64,000 bases of DNA from an uncultured Lachnospiraceae bacterium (GTDB lineage Bacteria; Bacillota; Clostridia; Lachnospirales; Lachnospiraceae). The translations under genes and the position numbers were made by a program. Of the stretch, positions 49,761 through 61,800 are shown in pieces. The notes beneath the pieces were generated by a model. It saw only the letters and a list, made by a program, of their open reading frames with translations. It was not told where the DNA came from and did no database searches. The stretch spans positions 99,594-163,593 of the forward strand of contig ONNQ01000001.1 of NCBI GenBank assembly GCA_900319245.1, written 5' to 3'. Position 1 is the first letter of the stretch. The number at the start of each line of letters is the position of its first letter.

Positions 49761-51783
49761 GAAGAAACTCAGCGCCTTTTTCAGAATACCGATGCTCCTG
49801 GGGGTGTTCCTTTCAGCGATCACTGTGCTGATCTACTTCATCTACTGGCCGATCGGCGTGATTTTGACCGTATTTTTGTGCATCTATTTTATCTTTACGC
49901 TGTATATGTATCTGAATAACAGCGAGATTCTGCGCAAGGAAATGGTGGAATTTGCCACCTCATACGGCGAGATGCAGGGAGAGCTGCTGCGGAACTTTGA
50001 TATTCCCTATGCGCTGTTGGACGAGACCGGCAAGATCATGTGGTTCAACGACGCCTTTGGCACGGCTGTCCACAGAGATTCGGATTATCGCCGCTCGATC
50101 ACGACGATCTTCCCGTCCATCCGCAGGGAGGGCCTTCCCAAGGATGAAAAGGAAATCCGGATTCAGGTCGAGATGGAGGGGACCAACTACATGGCGCAGA
50201 TCAGGAAGCTGAACCTGATCGATCTTTTGCCCTCCAATACGATGCTGGATGAGAAAGCCAGAAAGGGCGAACTGTATTCCCTGTTCCTGATCGACGACAC
50301 GGCAGCCCGTATTGCGATCCAGGAAGTGGACGACCAGAGCATGGTGGTCGGATTTGTCTACATCGACAACTATGAGGAAGCTGTCGATACATTGGAGGAT
50401 GTCAGAAAGTCCCTCCTGGTCGCATTGATCGACCGTAAGGTGACCAAGTACTTCTCCTCCATCGACGGAATCTGCAGCAAGATGGAGAAGGACAAGTACC
50501 TGATCGTCATGCGCAAGAAGGCGCTACGGCAGCTGGAGGAGGATCACTTCGATCTGCTCGAGGATGCCAAAACAGTCAAGATCGGTAATGAAATGGCCAT
50601 CACACTGAGTATAGGAATCGGTCTGGACGGACTCTCCTATGCGCAGAATTATGAATTCGCGAGAAACGCCATTGATCTGGCGCTTGGCCGTGGCGGCGAT
50701 CAGGCCGTCGTCAAGAACTCTGAGAACGTCACCTACTACGGCGGAAAGAGCCGGCAGGTGGAAAAGAGTACGCGTGTCAAGGCGAGAGTCAAGGCGCAGG
50801 CGCTCAAGGAGATTCTCAATACCAGAGATACGGTCTTTATCATGGGCCACCGTCTGGGAGATCCCGACAGCTTTGGCGCGGCGCTTGGTATTTACAGGAT
50901 TGCGCAGACCCTGAACAGAAAAGCCTATATTGTTCTCAACGAGAGGACCGTGTCGCTGCGGCAGGTCCTGACTCTGTTTGAGAAAAACGAAAACTACAGC
51001 AAGGATATGATCATCGACAGCGTGACGGCTATCGAATCTGTCACGGACAATTCGGCGCTGGTCGTTGTGGACGTCAATACGCCCAGCCGCACCGAGTGTC
51101 CGGAGCTGCTTAAACTGTGCAAATCGATCGTTGTTCTGGATCACCACAGACAGGGCAAGGAAGTGATCGAGAACGCGACGCTCTCCTATGTGGAGCCGTA
51201 CGCATCTTCCGCATGCGAGATGGTATCGGAAATCCTCCAGTATACCGGCGAAAACATTAAAGTCAGGCCGGAGGAAGCCGACGCGATCTACGGCGGTATT
51301 GTGGTCGACACCAACAACTTTACCAACCGAAGCGGCGTGCGCACCTTTGAAGCGGCAGCCTTTTTGCGTCGCTGCGGCGCGGATGTCACAAGAGTCCGCA
51401 AACTCTTCCGGGAGGACGTTGTGGCCTATAGAGCCAAGGCAGACGCTGTATCGCACGCCCAGATTTTCAGAGACGCCTATGCGATCTCCATCTGCAGCGC
51501 GGAAAACGTGCAGAGCCCAACCGTTGTCGGCGCGCAGGCAGCCAATGACCTGCTGGACATCAAGGGCGTCAAGGCGAGCTTCGTGTTCACAAGGTATCAG
51601 GGCAAGGTCTTTATCAGCGCTCGTTCCATCGATGAAGTGAACGTGCAGCTGATCATGGAAAAAATGGGCGGCGGCGGCCATATGAATATTGCGGGCTGCC
51701 AGCTGGACAATGTCACGATCGAGGAAGCAATAGCAACGCTCAAAGCGACGATCAGTAATATGATCGAAGCGGGAGATTTGTGA
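49738..51783 (+). CDS. gdpP: cyclic-di-AMP phosphodiesterase GdpP
   Basis: 681 residues. Two N-terminal membrane helices (about 13-60), a PAS-like region (about 75-180), a degenerate GGDEF domain (about 195-320), then DHH and DHHA1 domains. DHH motifs are GHRLGDPDSFGAALGIYR (near 360), VVVDVNTPSRTE, VVLDHHRQGK (near 455), GGIVVDTNNFTNRSG and the C-terminal GGGGHMNIAGCQ. It hydrolyses c-di-AMP at the membrane. GGAGG 9 bases before sets the start inside licD. rplI follows. Confidence 0.93.
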   Translation: MSRQERRKKKLSAFFRIPMLLGVFLSAITVLIYFIYWPIGVILTVFLCIYFIFTLYMYLNNSEILRKEMVEFATSYGEMQGELLRNFDIPYALLDETGKIMWFNDAFGTAVHRDSDYRRSITTIFPSIRREGLPKDEKEIRIQVEMEGTNYMAQIRKLNLIDLLPSNTMLDEKARKGELYSLFLIDDTAARIAIQEVDDQSMVVGFVYIDNYEEAVDTLEDVRKSLLVALIDRKVTKYFSSIDGICSKMEKDKYLIVMRKKALRQLEEDHFDLLEDAKTVKIGNEMAITLSIGIGLDGLSYAQNYEFARNAIDLALGRGGDQAVVKNSENVTYYGGKSRQVEKSTRVKARVKAQALKEILNTRDTVFIMGHRLGDPDSFGAALGIYRIAQTLNRKAYIVLNERTVSLRQVLTLFEKNENYSKDMIIDSVTAIESVTDNSALVVVDVNTPSRTECPELLKLCKSIVVLDHHRQGKEVIENATLSYVEPYASSACEMVSEILQYTGENIKVRPEEADAIYGGIVVDTNNFTNRSGVRTFEAAAFLRRCGADVTRVRKLFREDVVAYRAKADAVSHAQIFRDAYAISICSAENVQSPTVVGAQAANDLLDIKGVKASFVFTRYQGKVFISARSIDEVNVQLIMEKMGGGGHMNIAGCQLDNVTIEEAIATLKATISNMIEAGDL

Positions 51784-51822
51784 TACAGAAGTGCGGACGC
51801 ACTTCGGAAATGGAGGGAACAT

Positions 51823-52269
51823 ATGCAGGTTATTTTGTTACAGGATGTAAAATCACTCGGCAAAAAGGGCGAGATCGTCAAGGTAAGCGACGGCTATGCC
51901 CGTAACTTTGTACTGCCCAAGAAACTTGGCGTAGAGGCGACAGAGAGAAACAAAAACGAGCTCAGACTCCAGAAGGCACATGAGGATAAGGTGGCAGCCA
52001 AGAAGCTTGCGGATGCGCAGGCGATGGCAGAGGATCTCGCAGGACGCACCATCGTCGTCAGCATGAAGGCCGGCGAGAACGGCAAAGTATTCGGATCGAT
52101 CTCTGCCAAGGAAATCGCGGCGGCGGCTAAGGACCAGCATGGACTGGATCTGGACAAGAAGAAGATCCAGGTCGCGGAGCCTATTAAGACGTTCGGAACA
52201 TTCGAAGTCCCGATCAAACTGCACACCCAGGTGACAGGCAAGCTCAACGTGGTCGTCAAACAGGCTTGA
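51823..52269 (+). CDS. rplI: 50S ribosomal protein L9
   Basis: 148 residues. [20 protein letters not shown] then [20 protein letters not shown] is diagnostic of the N-terminal domain. A central helix and the C-terminal domain ([19 protein letters not shown]) are intact. TGGAGGG precedes it, after a 7-bp hairpin at about 51788-51806. Confidence 0.97.
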   Translation: MQVILLQDVKSLGKKGEIVKVSDGYARNFVLPKKLGVEATERNKNELRLQKAHEDKVAAKKLADAQAMAEDLAGRTIVVSMKAGENGKVFGSISAKEIAAAAKDQHGLDLDKKKIQVAEPIKTFGTFEVPIKLHTQVTGKLNVVVKQA

Positions 52270-52329
52270 TCGGTAAACAGAGTTGGTGGTTCAACAGGCC
52301 TGATCAGCAAACAAGGAGCAGCGCTTTAC

Positions 52330-53664
52330 ATGGCAGAAGAAGATGCAATCAAACGAGTAATGCCCCATAGTATCGAAGCGGAGCAGTCCGTCATCGGCGC
52401 AATGCTGATGGACGCGGAGGCGATCGAGATCGCTTCGGAAATGCTCAAGGAAGAGGACTTTTATGCACGTCAGTACGGAGTCCTCTTTTCCGCGATCCTG
52501 CAGATGCACCAGAAAGGGGAAGCGGTCGATCCCGTGACGCTGCAGACAAGGCTTCGGGAGAAGAATCTTCCGCCGGAGATCTACAGCAGCAGTATGATTC
52601 TGGATCTGATCGACCAGGTGCCTACGTCCGCCAATATCAAATCCTATGCTGGGATCGTCGCTGAGAAGTCGCTGCTGCGCAAGATGATCCGCGTCAACGA
52701 AGAGATCGCCGGCGCCTGCTATAACCAGAAGGACGAGGTGGAAGAGATCATGAACCAGGCGGAGAAGAAGATCTTTGAGCTCTCCCAGAGAAGGGACGCC
52801 TCCGGTTTTGTGCCAATCCGCCAGATTGTTCTCAATGCGATCGAGAAGATCGAATACGCCAGCCATATCAAGGGCAACGTGACAGGACTGTCCACTGGCT
52901 TTACAGATCTGGACAACCGGACAGCGGGATTCCAGAATTCGGATCTGATCCTGATCGCGGCAAGGCCTTCCATGGGCAAAACAGCGCTGGTCCTGAACAT
53001 TGCGCAGCATATCGTCCTCAAGGAAAACCGCTGCGCGGCCATCTTCTCACTGGAAATGTCCAAGGAACAGCTGACAAACCGTCTCTTCTCTATGGAATCC
53101 CATGTCGATGCACAGAAGATTCGAACCGGCGAACTGACGGAGCAGGAGTGGGCCGACCTGATCGAGAGCGCAGGCAACATTGGAGAGAGTAAGCTGATCA
53201 TCGATGATACGCCCGCCATCACCGTGCAGGAGATGCGGTCCAAGTGCCGCAAGTACAAGATGGAGTTTGGCCTTGAGATCATCATCATCGACTACCTGCA
53301 GCTCATGAGCGGCAGCGGCAAATCGGGTGATTCCAGACAGCAGGAGATCTCGGATATTTCCCGCTCCTTAAAAGCACTGGCAAGAGAACTCAATGTGCCT
53401 GTTGTCGCGCTGTCCCAGCTGTCGAGAGCGGTCGAATCCCGTCCCAACCACAGACCGATGCTCTCGGATCTTCGTGAATCCGGTGCAATCGAGCAGGACG
53501 CGGACGTGGTCATGTTTATTTATAGAGATGATTACTATAACCCGGATTCAGAAAAGAAAGGCGTGGCGGAAATTATTATAGCCAAGCAGAGAAATGGCCC
53601 CATCGGAACCGTGGAACTGAGCTGGCAGCCGGCGCTCACCAAATTCGCGAATCTTGCACGCTGA
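52330..53664 (+). CDS. dnaB: replicative DNA helicase
   Basis: 444 residues, standard length. The N-terminal domain begins MPHSIEAEQSVIGAMLMD. Walker A is LILIAARPSMGKTALVLNIA (near 217). Motif 2 is IFSLEMSKEQL, Walker B IIIIDYLQLMSG, and QLSRAVESRPNHRPMLSDLR near 365 is the arginine-finger region. No intein. It completes gdpP-rplI-dnaB. Confidence 0.97.
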   Translation: MAEEDAIKRVMPHSIEAEQSVIGAMLMDAEAIEIASEMLKEEDFYARQYGVLFSAILQMHQKGEAVDPVTLQTRLREKNLPPEIYSSSMILDLIDQVPTSANIKSYAGIVAEKSLLRKMIRVNEEIAGACYNQKDEVEEIMNQAEKKIFELSQRRDASGFVPIRQIVLNAIEKIEYASHIKGNVTGLSTGFTDLDNRTAGFQNSDLILIAARPSMGKTALVLNIAQHIVLKENRCAAIFSLEMSKEQLTNRLFSMESHVDAQKIRTGELTEQEWADLIESAGNIGESKLIIDDTPAITVQEMRSKCRKYKMEFGLEIIIIDYLQLMSGSGKSGDSRQQEISDISRSLKALARELNVPVVALSQLSRAVESRPNHRPMLSDLRESGAIEQDADVVMFIYRDDYYNPDSEKKGVAEIIIAKQRNGPIGTVELSWQPALTKFANLAR

Positions 53665-53704
53665 TCCTCATTGATACAACAAGGTTACAGGCATGGAGGA
53701 ATAC

Positions 53705-55012
53705 ATGGAACACTATTTTAATCCGGAGGTGGAATGCGCCTCAAGGGAGCAGATCACGGCCTGGCAGAACGAGAGACTGGTCAAGCAGGTCGAGAGAGTT
53801 TACAATACAGTCCCCTATTACAGAAAGAAGATGGATGATCTCGGCGTAAAGCCTTCGGACATTCATGGAATCCAGGATCTGCATCTTCTTCCCACTATGA
53901 CCAAGGATGACCTTCGGGACCAGTATCCCAGCGGGCTTCTCGCAGTACCGATGTCGGAATGTGTCAGGATCCACTCTACGAGCGGAACGACCGGACGAAG
54001 AGTTGTCGCGTACTATACGCAGAACGATATCGACCTCTGGGAGGAGTGCTGCGCGAGAGCCCTTGCCGCAGCGGGTGCGACCAAAGATGATGTCGTACAG
54101 GTATGTTACGGATACGGCCTCTTCACCGGCGGAGCAGGACTTCACGGCGGCTCCCACAAACTGGGAAGCCTGACGCTCCCCATGTCCTCCGGCAATACAG
54201 ACCGTCAGCTGCAGTTTATGACCGACCTGGGAACGACGGTACTGTGCTGCACACCTTCTTATGCGGCTTATCTGACAGAGTCGATCAATGAGCGCGGACT
54301 GCGCGACCAGATCAAGCTCAAAGCCGGCATCTTCGGCGCGGAAGCGTGGACCGAGGAGATGCGTCGCGACATTGAGAACGGTCTCGGGATCAAGGCATAT
54401 GATATCTACGGTCTCACAGAGATCTCAGGTCCCGGCGTAGCATTTGAGTGCAGCGAACAGCGCGGCATGCACGTCAATGAGGACCATTTCATCGTGGAGA
54501 CCATCAATCCCAAGACCGGAGAGCCGGTCCCGCACGGCGAGAAGGGCGAGATCGTATTCACCAGCATAACCAAGGAGGCATTTCCGCTGATCCGCTACAG
54601 GACCAAGGACATAGGTATTTTGAACGATGAGCCGTGCTCCTGCGGCAGGACCCACGTGAGAATGTCCAAGCCAATGGGACGAAGCGACGACATGCTGATC
54701 GTAAAGGGCGTCAACGTATTCCCGTCCCAGATCGAGACCGTACTGCTCAACTGCGGCTATCCGGCCAACTACCAGATCGTCGTCACAAGGGCCAACAACA
54801 GCGACCGCATCGAGGTGCAGGTCGAGATGACGCCGGAGATGTTCTCCGACTCCCTCAAGGAGATCTCCGCAAGAGAGAAACAGCTCGTCACCGCACTCAA
54901 GGCCATGCTCGGTATTTACTGTGTGGTTAAGCTCGTGGCGCCCAAGACGATCGCGAGAAGCGAGGGCAAAGCGAAGCGTGTCATCGACAAGAGAGACCTG
55001 TATAAAGGCTGA
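53705..55012 (+). CDS. paaK: phenylacetate-CoA ligase-type aryl-CoA ligase
   Basis: 435 residues from ATG 53705 (GGAGG 6 bases before). The adenylation motif is IHSTSGTTGRRVVAYYT (near 91), with YGYGLFTGGAGLHGGSHKLG (near 135), YDIYGLTEISGPGVAFEC (near 240), RYRTKDIG and C-terminal KLVAPKTIARSEGKAKRVID. It makes arylacetyl-CoA, or in the reverse sense helps ATP formation with Ior products. The ACT-domain partner follows. Confidence 0.9.
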   Translation: MEHYFNPEVECASREQITAWQNERLVKQVERVYNTVPYYRKKMDDLGVKPSDIHGIQDLHLLPTMTKDDLRDQYPSGLLAVPMSECVRIHSTSGTTGRRVVAYYTQNDIDLWEECCARALAAAGATKDDVVQVCYGYGLFTGGAGLHGGSHKLGSLTLPMSSGNTDRQLQFMTDLGTTVLCCTPSYAAYLTESINERGLRDQIKLKAGIFGAEAWTEEMRRDIENGLGIKAYDIYGLTEISGPGVAFECSEQRGMHVNEDHFIVETINPKTGEPVPHGEKGEIVFTSITKEAFPLIRYRTKDIGILNDEPCSCGRTHVRMSKPMGRSDDMLIVKGVNVFPSQIETVLLNCGYPANYQIVVTRANNSDRIEVQVEMTPEMFSDSLKEISAREKQLVTALKAMLGIYCVVKLVAPKTIARSEGKAKRVIDKRDLYKG

Positions 55013-55067
55013 GGCGTTTTAACAAATGGATAGACCACCTCTTTGAGAGAGGAGAAAGGAAGGGAAC

Positions 55068-55505
55068 ATGACAGTCAAACAGATTTCCGTGTTTTTGGAG
55101 AACCGGCCCGGCGCACTGGCGGAATTTACCAGGATCCTGGAAAAGAGCAACATGAACCTGCGTGCGCTCTCCCTGGCAGAGAGCGAGGACTTCGGAATTG
55201 TCCGTGTCATCGTGGACGATCCGTTTGAGACGATCCGGATCCTCAAGGATGAGGGTTACGTCTGCTCCATCACCAAGGTCATCGCAGTGGAGATCCAGGA
55301 CAAACCCGGCGCACTGGTCAGGATGCTCAACATCCTGGGAGACAACCAGGTCAACCTGGAATACTCCTACGCATTCCTTGCCAAAAAAGCGAACAGCGCG
55401 TTCATGATCCTGCGTGTCGAGGACAATGATAAAGCGATCAAAGTCCTCACCCAGAACGGGATCAGACCCATCTGCCACGAGGATATGGAGAAGCTGTTCA
55501 AGTAA
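55068..55505 (+). CDS. tandem ACT-domain regulatory protein
   Basis: 145 residues with two ACT repeats: ISVFLENRPGALAEFTRILE (residues 5-24) and IAVEIQDKPGALVRMLNILG (near 70). ACT domains bind amino acids. Such proteins commonly sit beside PaaK ligases in Clostridia and probably sense aromatic amino acids. The gene is 55 bp after paaK and ends at the terminator at 55595. Confidence 0.87.
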   Translation: MTVKQISVFLENRPGALAEFTRILEKSNMNLRALSLAESEDFGIVRVIVDDPFETIRILKDEGYVCSITKVIAVEIQDKPGALVRMLNILGDNQVNLEYSYAFLAKKANSAFMILRVEDNDKAIKVLTQNGIRPICHEDMEKLFK

Positions 55506-55594
55506 GAACGACTTTCCTGCCTTTTTGGCTAATCGAGAAGGCGCTTTTGGTTTTCAATACGGATGCAGAATCCATGAAATAGCAGCAGTTTTTC

Positions 55595-55629
55595 ACGCAT
55601 CGGACGAGTTCGTCCGGTGCGTTTTTTTG
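55595..55629 (+). terminator. terminator after the ACT gene
   Basis: 11- to 12-bp stem (55595-55606 with 55611-55622) with a 4-nt loop and TTTTTTT. The rest of 55630-55840 is AT-rich and holds the leader of the surface protein; no promoter of clear spacing was found. Confidence 0.85.
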
Positions 55630-55840
55630 CGCAACGAGATGATTATAATATCGAATAATTATTGTTGAAAATGCGCATAAATTGGTTGAAATAATGCCGC
55701 AAATTATGCACAATATGAAGTACATACATATAAATTGTGTCTTTATGGAGCGTTTAAAAAGGAGAAACAAGGGGTATTGGCAATGAAATGCGGCGCTTTT
55801 CTTAGCATGAGAGCGTCGGTATTTCGGACAGGAGGGAATC

Positions 55841-58800
55841 GTGAGAAGGAGAATACTGGCAGCATTATTGGCCGGCATTATGGTCTTTTCACAGACTGGG
55901 ACTGCGTTTGCGGCACAGAACGCGGAAGTAGCAGATACAGCGGTAGAAGCGTCTGCGGAAGAAGAGCCGGAAGCGGAAGCAGCGGTCGTGGAAGAACCGG
56001 AGAAGCCGGAAGAGGCGAAAGAGCCGGAAGTCGCGCCGGCAGAAGGCGCGCCGGCAGAAGGTACTGAGAACGAAGCGCCTTCGGCCGATGAAAGGCAGGA
56101 CGAAGTGACCACGGAGGAGGAGCCGGAAGAAGCAGAAGCGGCTGGAACAATGGAAGGGTCTGAGGCGTCTTCCACAGAGGAAGCCACTGTTGAAGAGCCG
56201 GGCGAAGGCAGCACGGAAGAAGTGCCGGCCGAGACAGATGAGACTGTCGAGGAGCCGGAGGAGGAAGTGGCCGGGAAGGAGGCCAAGAAGGAAGACGAAC
56301 ATTGGAGCATTGAACTGGATCCGGAGGATGCACCCGACGGAAATGATTACTGGTCGGTTTTCACCGATGCTACGCTGGAAATCGGTTACCGCAATCTGAT
56401 CGTACCGGAAGGCGCAGAGTATGAAATGGCCTGGTACGTAGGAACCGGTGGCTGGGATGACGCCGGCAGGCGGTTTGATGGGTATAATCTTGCGCAGAAT
56501 GATAGCTGGCATCTAAACGGTGACAAAATCATGCTGGACGGCAATCCGCTCTGGCATAAGGGGATCAGGCGCATAGAAGTGCGCGTGGCCGTCGTCAGCG
56601 AAGGCGAAGAATACGGCTCGGCGCAGATGGGATTTGACGTCGAAGAGAGCTTCATGGAACAGCATTGGAATTTCGGTACACGCACCCTTCTGCCTGGATG
56701 GGACCAGTGGATCGACCGCAGACAGGGCGGCTATGTGCAAAACAAGCAGCACCCCTGGGGAGACGGTGTGGAGTTTACTGTCACAAATGTCCATGTGCAG
56801 GATGTACAGGGACAGGATGTCGTCAGCATCGAAGAAGCAAGTGAAGACGGCTGGAAGCTGCGCGCCAAAAACGGCGGTGAGAGCAGAGTCATGGTGCAAT
56901 ACACCGATGAGGAAGGGAGAGAAGGGACAGAAGCATTTACACTTTATGTCGCGGAGGATGTCTATGAGGTAGATGTATGGACGCAAAGCGGCTCCGACAG
57001 GGTCCTGCCCGGCGGCGTTGTGGATATTCGCGCCCAGGCGAGACATGAGTATTTTGACCCCGGCACACAGGAGTACACTTCCAGTTCCGAAGAGGAGCTG
57101 GCGGGCGTCACATACAGCTGGAGACTGGATTATTATGACGACTACGTCGAAGAGCAGCTGAGAGACTATATCACGCTCACACAGGATGCCAATGATCCCA
57201 GGCACGTGACAGTCAGCTTTGCAAATGTGCCGGACAGCTGGGAGAATGACGCGGAAATCAATGTGATCGTCACAATCGAAGAAAATGGGATCACAGCGGA
57301 GAACAATTACTGGCTGCACATGCGGCACCAGTATCTGGAGCTGTGGCCGACCGGAATCGATGGCAATATCGAATTGGGCGACGAGGTCACCATCACACCC
57401 GAGCTGCGGGAATATCCTGCGGATAATGAGGATGGCTATAGTGTTCTTCCTGCTGATCAGGTGAAATTTGAAGTGGAGACCTATGATGACCGCGCGTATT
57501 CGGTCGATGACAGTGTGCCGGGCGTCTTTGTGATCCGGAGACTGAGGGAATACAGTTCGTCATTCAGGATCAGAGCGTATGTAAAGGATGAAGAGGGTAA
57601 CTACAACGAAGTCGATGACAGGGAGTATTGGTTCAATCACAGGGATTACAACATCTGGTTTGAACAGCACGACCTGGATCTGTATAACGATAATCCGGAT
57701 GCCCCCGCGCTCGAACTTCGCGCAGATCATCTCGGCGATAACTGGCAGGGCAGACTGGATCTGAAGATCCAGGCAGGCCATTGGGATCGTGATCATTGGG
57801 GAGAAATGCTCGAAGAGGGAGACTACACGGTAGATGTCGAAGGCGAGACAGTGCGGGTGGCGCTCTCCGATGCGTACCTGCAGTCGCTGGATGACTACGA
57901 GGATATTCGCGTTGCCGCGGAAATCTACCCCAAGAACGCGGAACAGACCGATGACAACCGGATCAGCGAAACAGATGCCTGGTTCCATATCCGGCAGGCG
58001 AAAGAAGAGTATGATCGTGAATGGGACCGCACCATGCTGCCCGGCTGGGATGGCAGAGTCGACGGATCCTATAGAGTGCATATTGAGAACAGCGAATATC
58101 CGGACGGACACGATGAGGACTACGACGTCACCAACGTTGAGGTGATCAGCGATGATCCCGCGCCCGGCGAAAAAGGAGACGTCGTCGTCGAGTTTCGCCA
58201 TGAGCAAAACGATGACGATCACTGGTGGTACTACCGTGTCGGCCATCGCGGAGAGGCGACGCTGAGGGTCACCTATAAGGATATTCACGACCAGACACAG
58301 AGCTATGATTTCAAGCTGTATGTCGGTGATGACGTATACAGTGTCCGGATTGAGAGCGAAGGCAACAAGGGGAACGCGCTGCCCGGAGAAGAGATCCGGC
58401 TCTTTGCCAGAGGAGATCACGAATATAGGGACGAGAACGGAGACCAGCACGGCGACGATGAAGGCCTCAGTTATGTCTGGGACTTTGAGTATGGCGAAGA
58501 ATTCGCAGATATTATTCCCGGCGGGGAAGACTCCTCTGCGGCAGTTCTGCGGTTTAAGAATCTCCCCGAGGGATGGGACGACATAAACGAAAGTGTCAGA
58601 GTCTGCGTCCGTGTCCTCGACGAAGAAGGCTATGAGACGGAAGGCTATGATTCCAGAGAATTCTGGGTCCATACAGACTATACAGAAATATGGCCGCTGG
58701 CGCTCGACAGCAATCTGGATATCGGCGCAAGCATTGAGAACATTCCGTTTGAAGTTCGCCAGTATTCATTTGGTGAAGATGATTATCAGGTGATCGATGA

Positions 58801-61800
58801 TCTCTACGACGTCACGTACGAGTGGCACTTTGACCAGAATGCGTTCAGCATTACGGAAATGAGAGATGGAAACCCGGTCGAGATCGGAGACGGCGATACT
58901 TCGGGCAGCCCTGTTACCATTACCCGAAAGGGAAATTGGAACACAGACCTGGGCGTCCGTGCTGCGTGGCAGGAACACGGCGAAAACAGAGACATCTGGG
59001 CAGACTACCACTTTGATGAGAACAACTATGATTTCTGGTACGAGATCGACGGTAATGATACGATCTATTCGGACGGTTTCAGGGAATTCGGCTTCAATCT
59101 GGACAACCTGGAAGGCGTGGACTTTGAACTTGTACCGGAGGTCGGTACCGGACGATGGGATGAGGAGAACGGATTTGAGAATCCCATCGCGCAGGAGGAT
59201 GGCTGGTATTATGATGCGGCAGCGCATACAATGACATTTAGTGGGAGATTCTTGCAAGAGAAGGGAATTGACCACTTTGATACCAGGATCTCTCTCCGAA
59301 TCGGCGGCATCGAGGTAGCTGATGAGTGGCACGGTTTCGACGTGCGGGAAGCATGGTTTGATTTCCACGGTGAGTTTGATGACGCAGTCCTCTTTGTGGA
59401 TGACGAGTGGTATGTGAGCAAGAACGGAAATGTATATCTGGAGACCACATTGCTTCCGGATGGAACGGAAGGAAGATATAGGATTACAGATATTCAGTAT
59501 GAAATGTCTGAGGACGAGTTTGATACCCGTGACGCAGTCGATGTGACCGAAGAAGAGAACGGATGGCGGTTCAAGGCAGTTCGCGGCGGCGAGGTCCATG
59601 TACAGGTCAATCTGTTGGTAGAGGGCAGCAGCAATGGTACGAATGCCACGTATGAAAGGGAAGAAGATTTCCGCATCATCGTAGGCGGCAGAAGGATCAA
59701 CATGAATCTGGAAACCGAAACGGGCAGTGACAGGCTTCAGCCCGGCGGTTCGATCCGGGTATTCCCGCAGATCTATGCGGAAGAATACGACTGGAGTACC
59801 GGAGATCGCTACGGTATAGATACTTCGAATTACCAAGTGCGCTATGAGGTGCGGTGCAACCGCATCGATCAGAGGATCATCGACGAGCAGTTCGATGGTA
59901 ACTTTGAGCGAGCTACTGAGCGCGGTGTATTTTGGGAATATTTTGAGGATCCTGAAAGCCGTTCGATCGTACTCATTACCGAAGAAAACGCCGACAATAT
60001 GGAGCTGGAGATCGAGGCATTTCTGATCGATCCCGACAGCGGTGAGGAATGTGCGAGAGCAGATAGAAGAGTTTTTGCGAACAGTCTGATCTATGCGGTC
60101 GAACTCTTTGAGGAAGGCGGCGCAGAGCCGTATACATGGAACAAAGAGCTTCCTCCCGGTGCAGAAGTGACGCTGGTCCCCAGACTCCTGAAAAAGGAGG
60201 GCGACGGAGCGTTTGAACCCGTTGAGGGAACAGATGTGACCTATCGAATGGGCTGGTATACCGGAGGCGATCAGGAACATGATCCCGCCCACATCATTGT
60301 CAGCGATGGAGGCAGAGAGCTGCGGCCGAATGATGAGATTTCCGGACCGGTCACGATCAAGAGAAACGTGGACTGGAGTTTCAACTTCAATGTTGAAGCA
60401 GAGTGGGAAGACGAAGACGGCTGGATGCAGAACGTCAACAAGACCCTGATCTGCGACGATGTCTATTATAGTGACGGATTTAGCTTTAATAATGACCGCG
60501 GCGATGATCATTACACCTGGTATTACACAAATGAAGCGATCAATGTGGTGCCCGACAGGGCGAGACTGGACGCTTTGGAAACCCAGGGATATCCTGTTGA
60601 GACAACGGTAGAAGCAGGATACCTTGAAAACGGCGAGATCCGGCCGATCACCGGATATGACATCAGCAGGGTCTTTAATCCTCAGACAGGACTTCATGCG
60701 AGCGGTGATGAGCTCTTAGATCTCTATGAGGCGCTCCGCTTCCAGGCAAATGAAGATGGCGAGACCTGGGGCAGAATTACACTGCGGCTCCACGCAGAGC
60801 TGAACGGAGTGGCCCTTACCGACTATATGCTGCGGATCACGATCACTAAGCCTTACCTGGAGATCACCGGACTGAGGATGGATATGGGCGTCGGACAGAC
60901 CCAGACATTTGAGGGCGGAAATGCCGAGCTCTATCTGGAAGACTCTGTACATGACACCGGCGACTACTATGAAGGCGGTTCGTATTTTGACATCGATATC
61001 ACCAATATCGCGCTCAAGAACGCAGGTGATGAGGAGTTCCTGGAAATTACACAGAACGGCGCTGATTGGAGTCTGAAAGCGCTGAAGAAGACAGAGAAAA
61101 GAGTTCCGGTCATCTTCACGTTTACCGGAGGCCCGGAGGGATATGATACATTCGAAGCCTATATTGCGATCGCGGACGGCGTATTTGACCTTGAGCTTCG
61201 CAATAGCAAAGGTGAGAGAGTAGAAAATCTGGATGTCTTGCTCGGCGGCACGGAAAAACTGGTTCCGTATGTGACGTATACAGAGTTCGATGAAAACGGT
61301 CCCAACGTTATTGAACTCCCTGACATTGCCACAGAAGGAATTCCATATTGCTATGGGACTGATGAACGTTACAATGAGAATGTGATCGATATGAATGGAG
61401 ACTTGGACATCACCGGTCTCCGCAGAGGAAATACGGATCTGGAAATCGTGGTTACGATCTATGATGGACGCGATCCCGAGATGGACGTCTATGAATTATG
61501 GTCGCATGTGAATGTCAATGTCTATGTCAGCATGGCAGTTCTGAATCTGCCTGAAAACGCGACAGTATATGCTGTTCCCGGACTTACGTACACAGCTGAT
61601 GAGATCGGTCAGAAGGTTGGCGGAACGCTCACTGTCTACTCCATGAAGCAGCCCGACGGCGCTGAATATCCGATCACAGACTACAGACTTGAAGAAGTGA
61701 TCGGAGGAGATGGAAAGCTGACGCTCACAGACGGTGACGAAAGGGCTTACACGACTCTCAATGTAGCCTCTGACGCCCCGCTGACAGAGTCAACGCTAAT

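Noticed and set aside
55735-56067. Frame overlapping the start of the giant surface protein, including an ATG at 55783
   Set aside because: There is an AAGGAG upstream, but the product turns into an Arg/Gly/Ser-rich out-of-frame reading of the acidic linker. A short leader peptide is possible but not supported.
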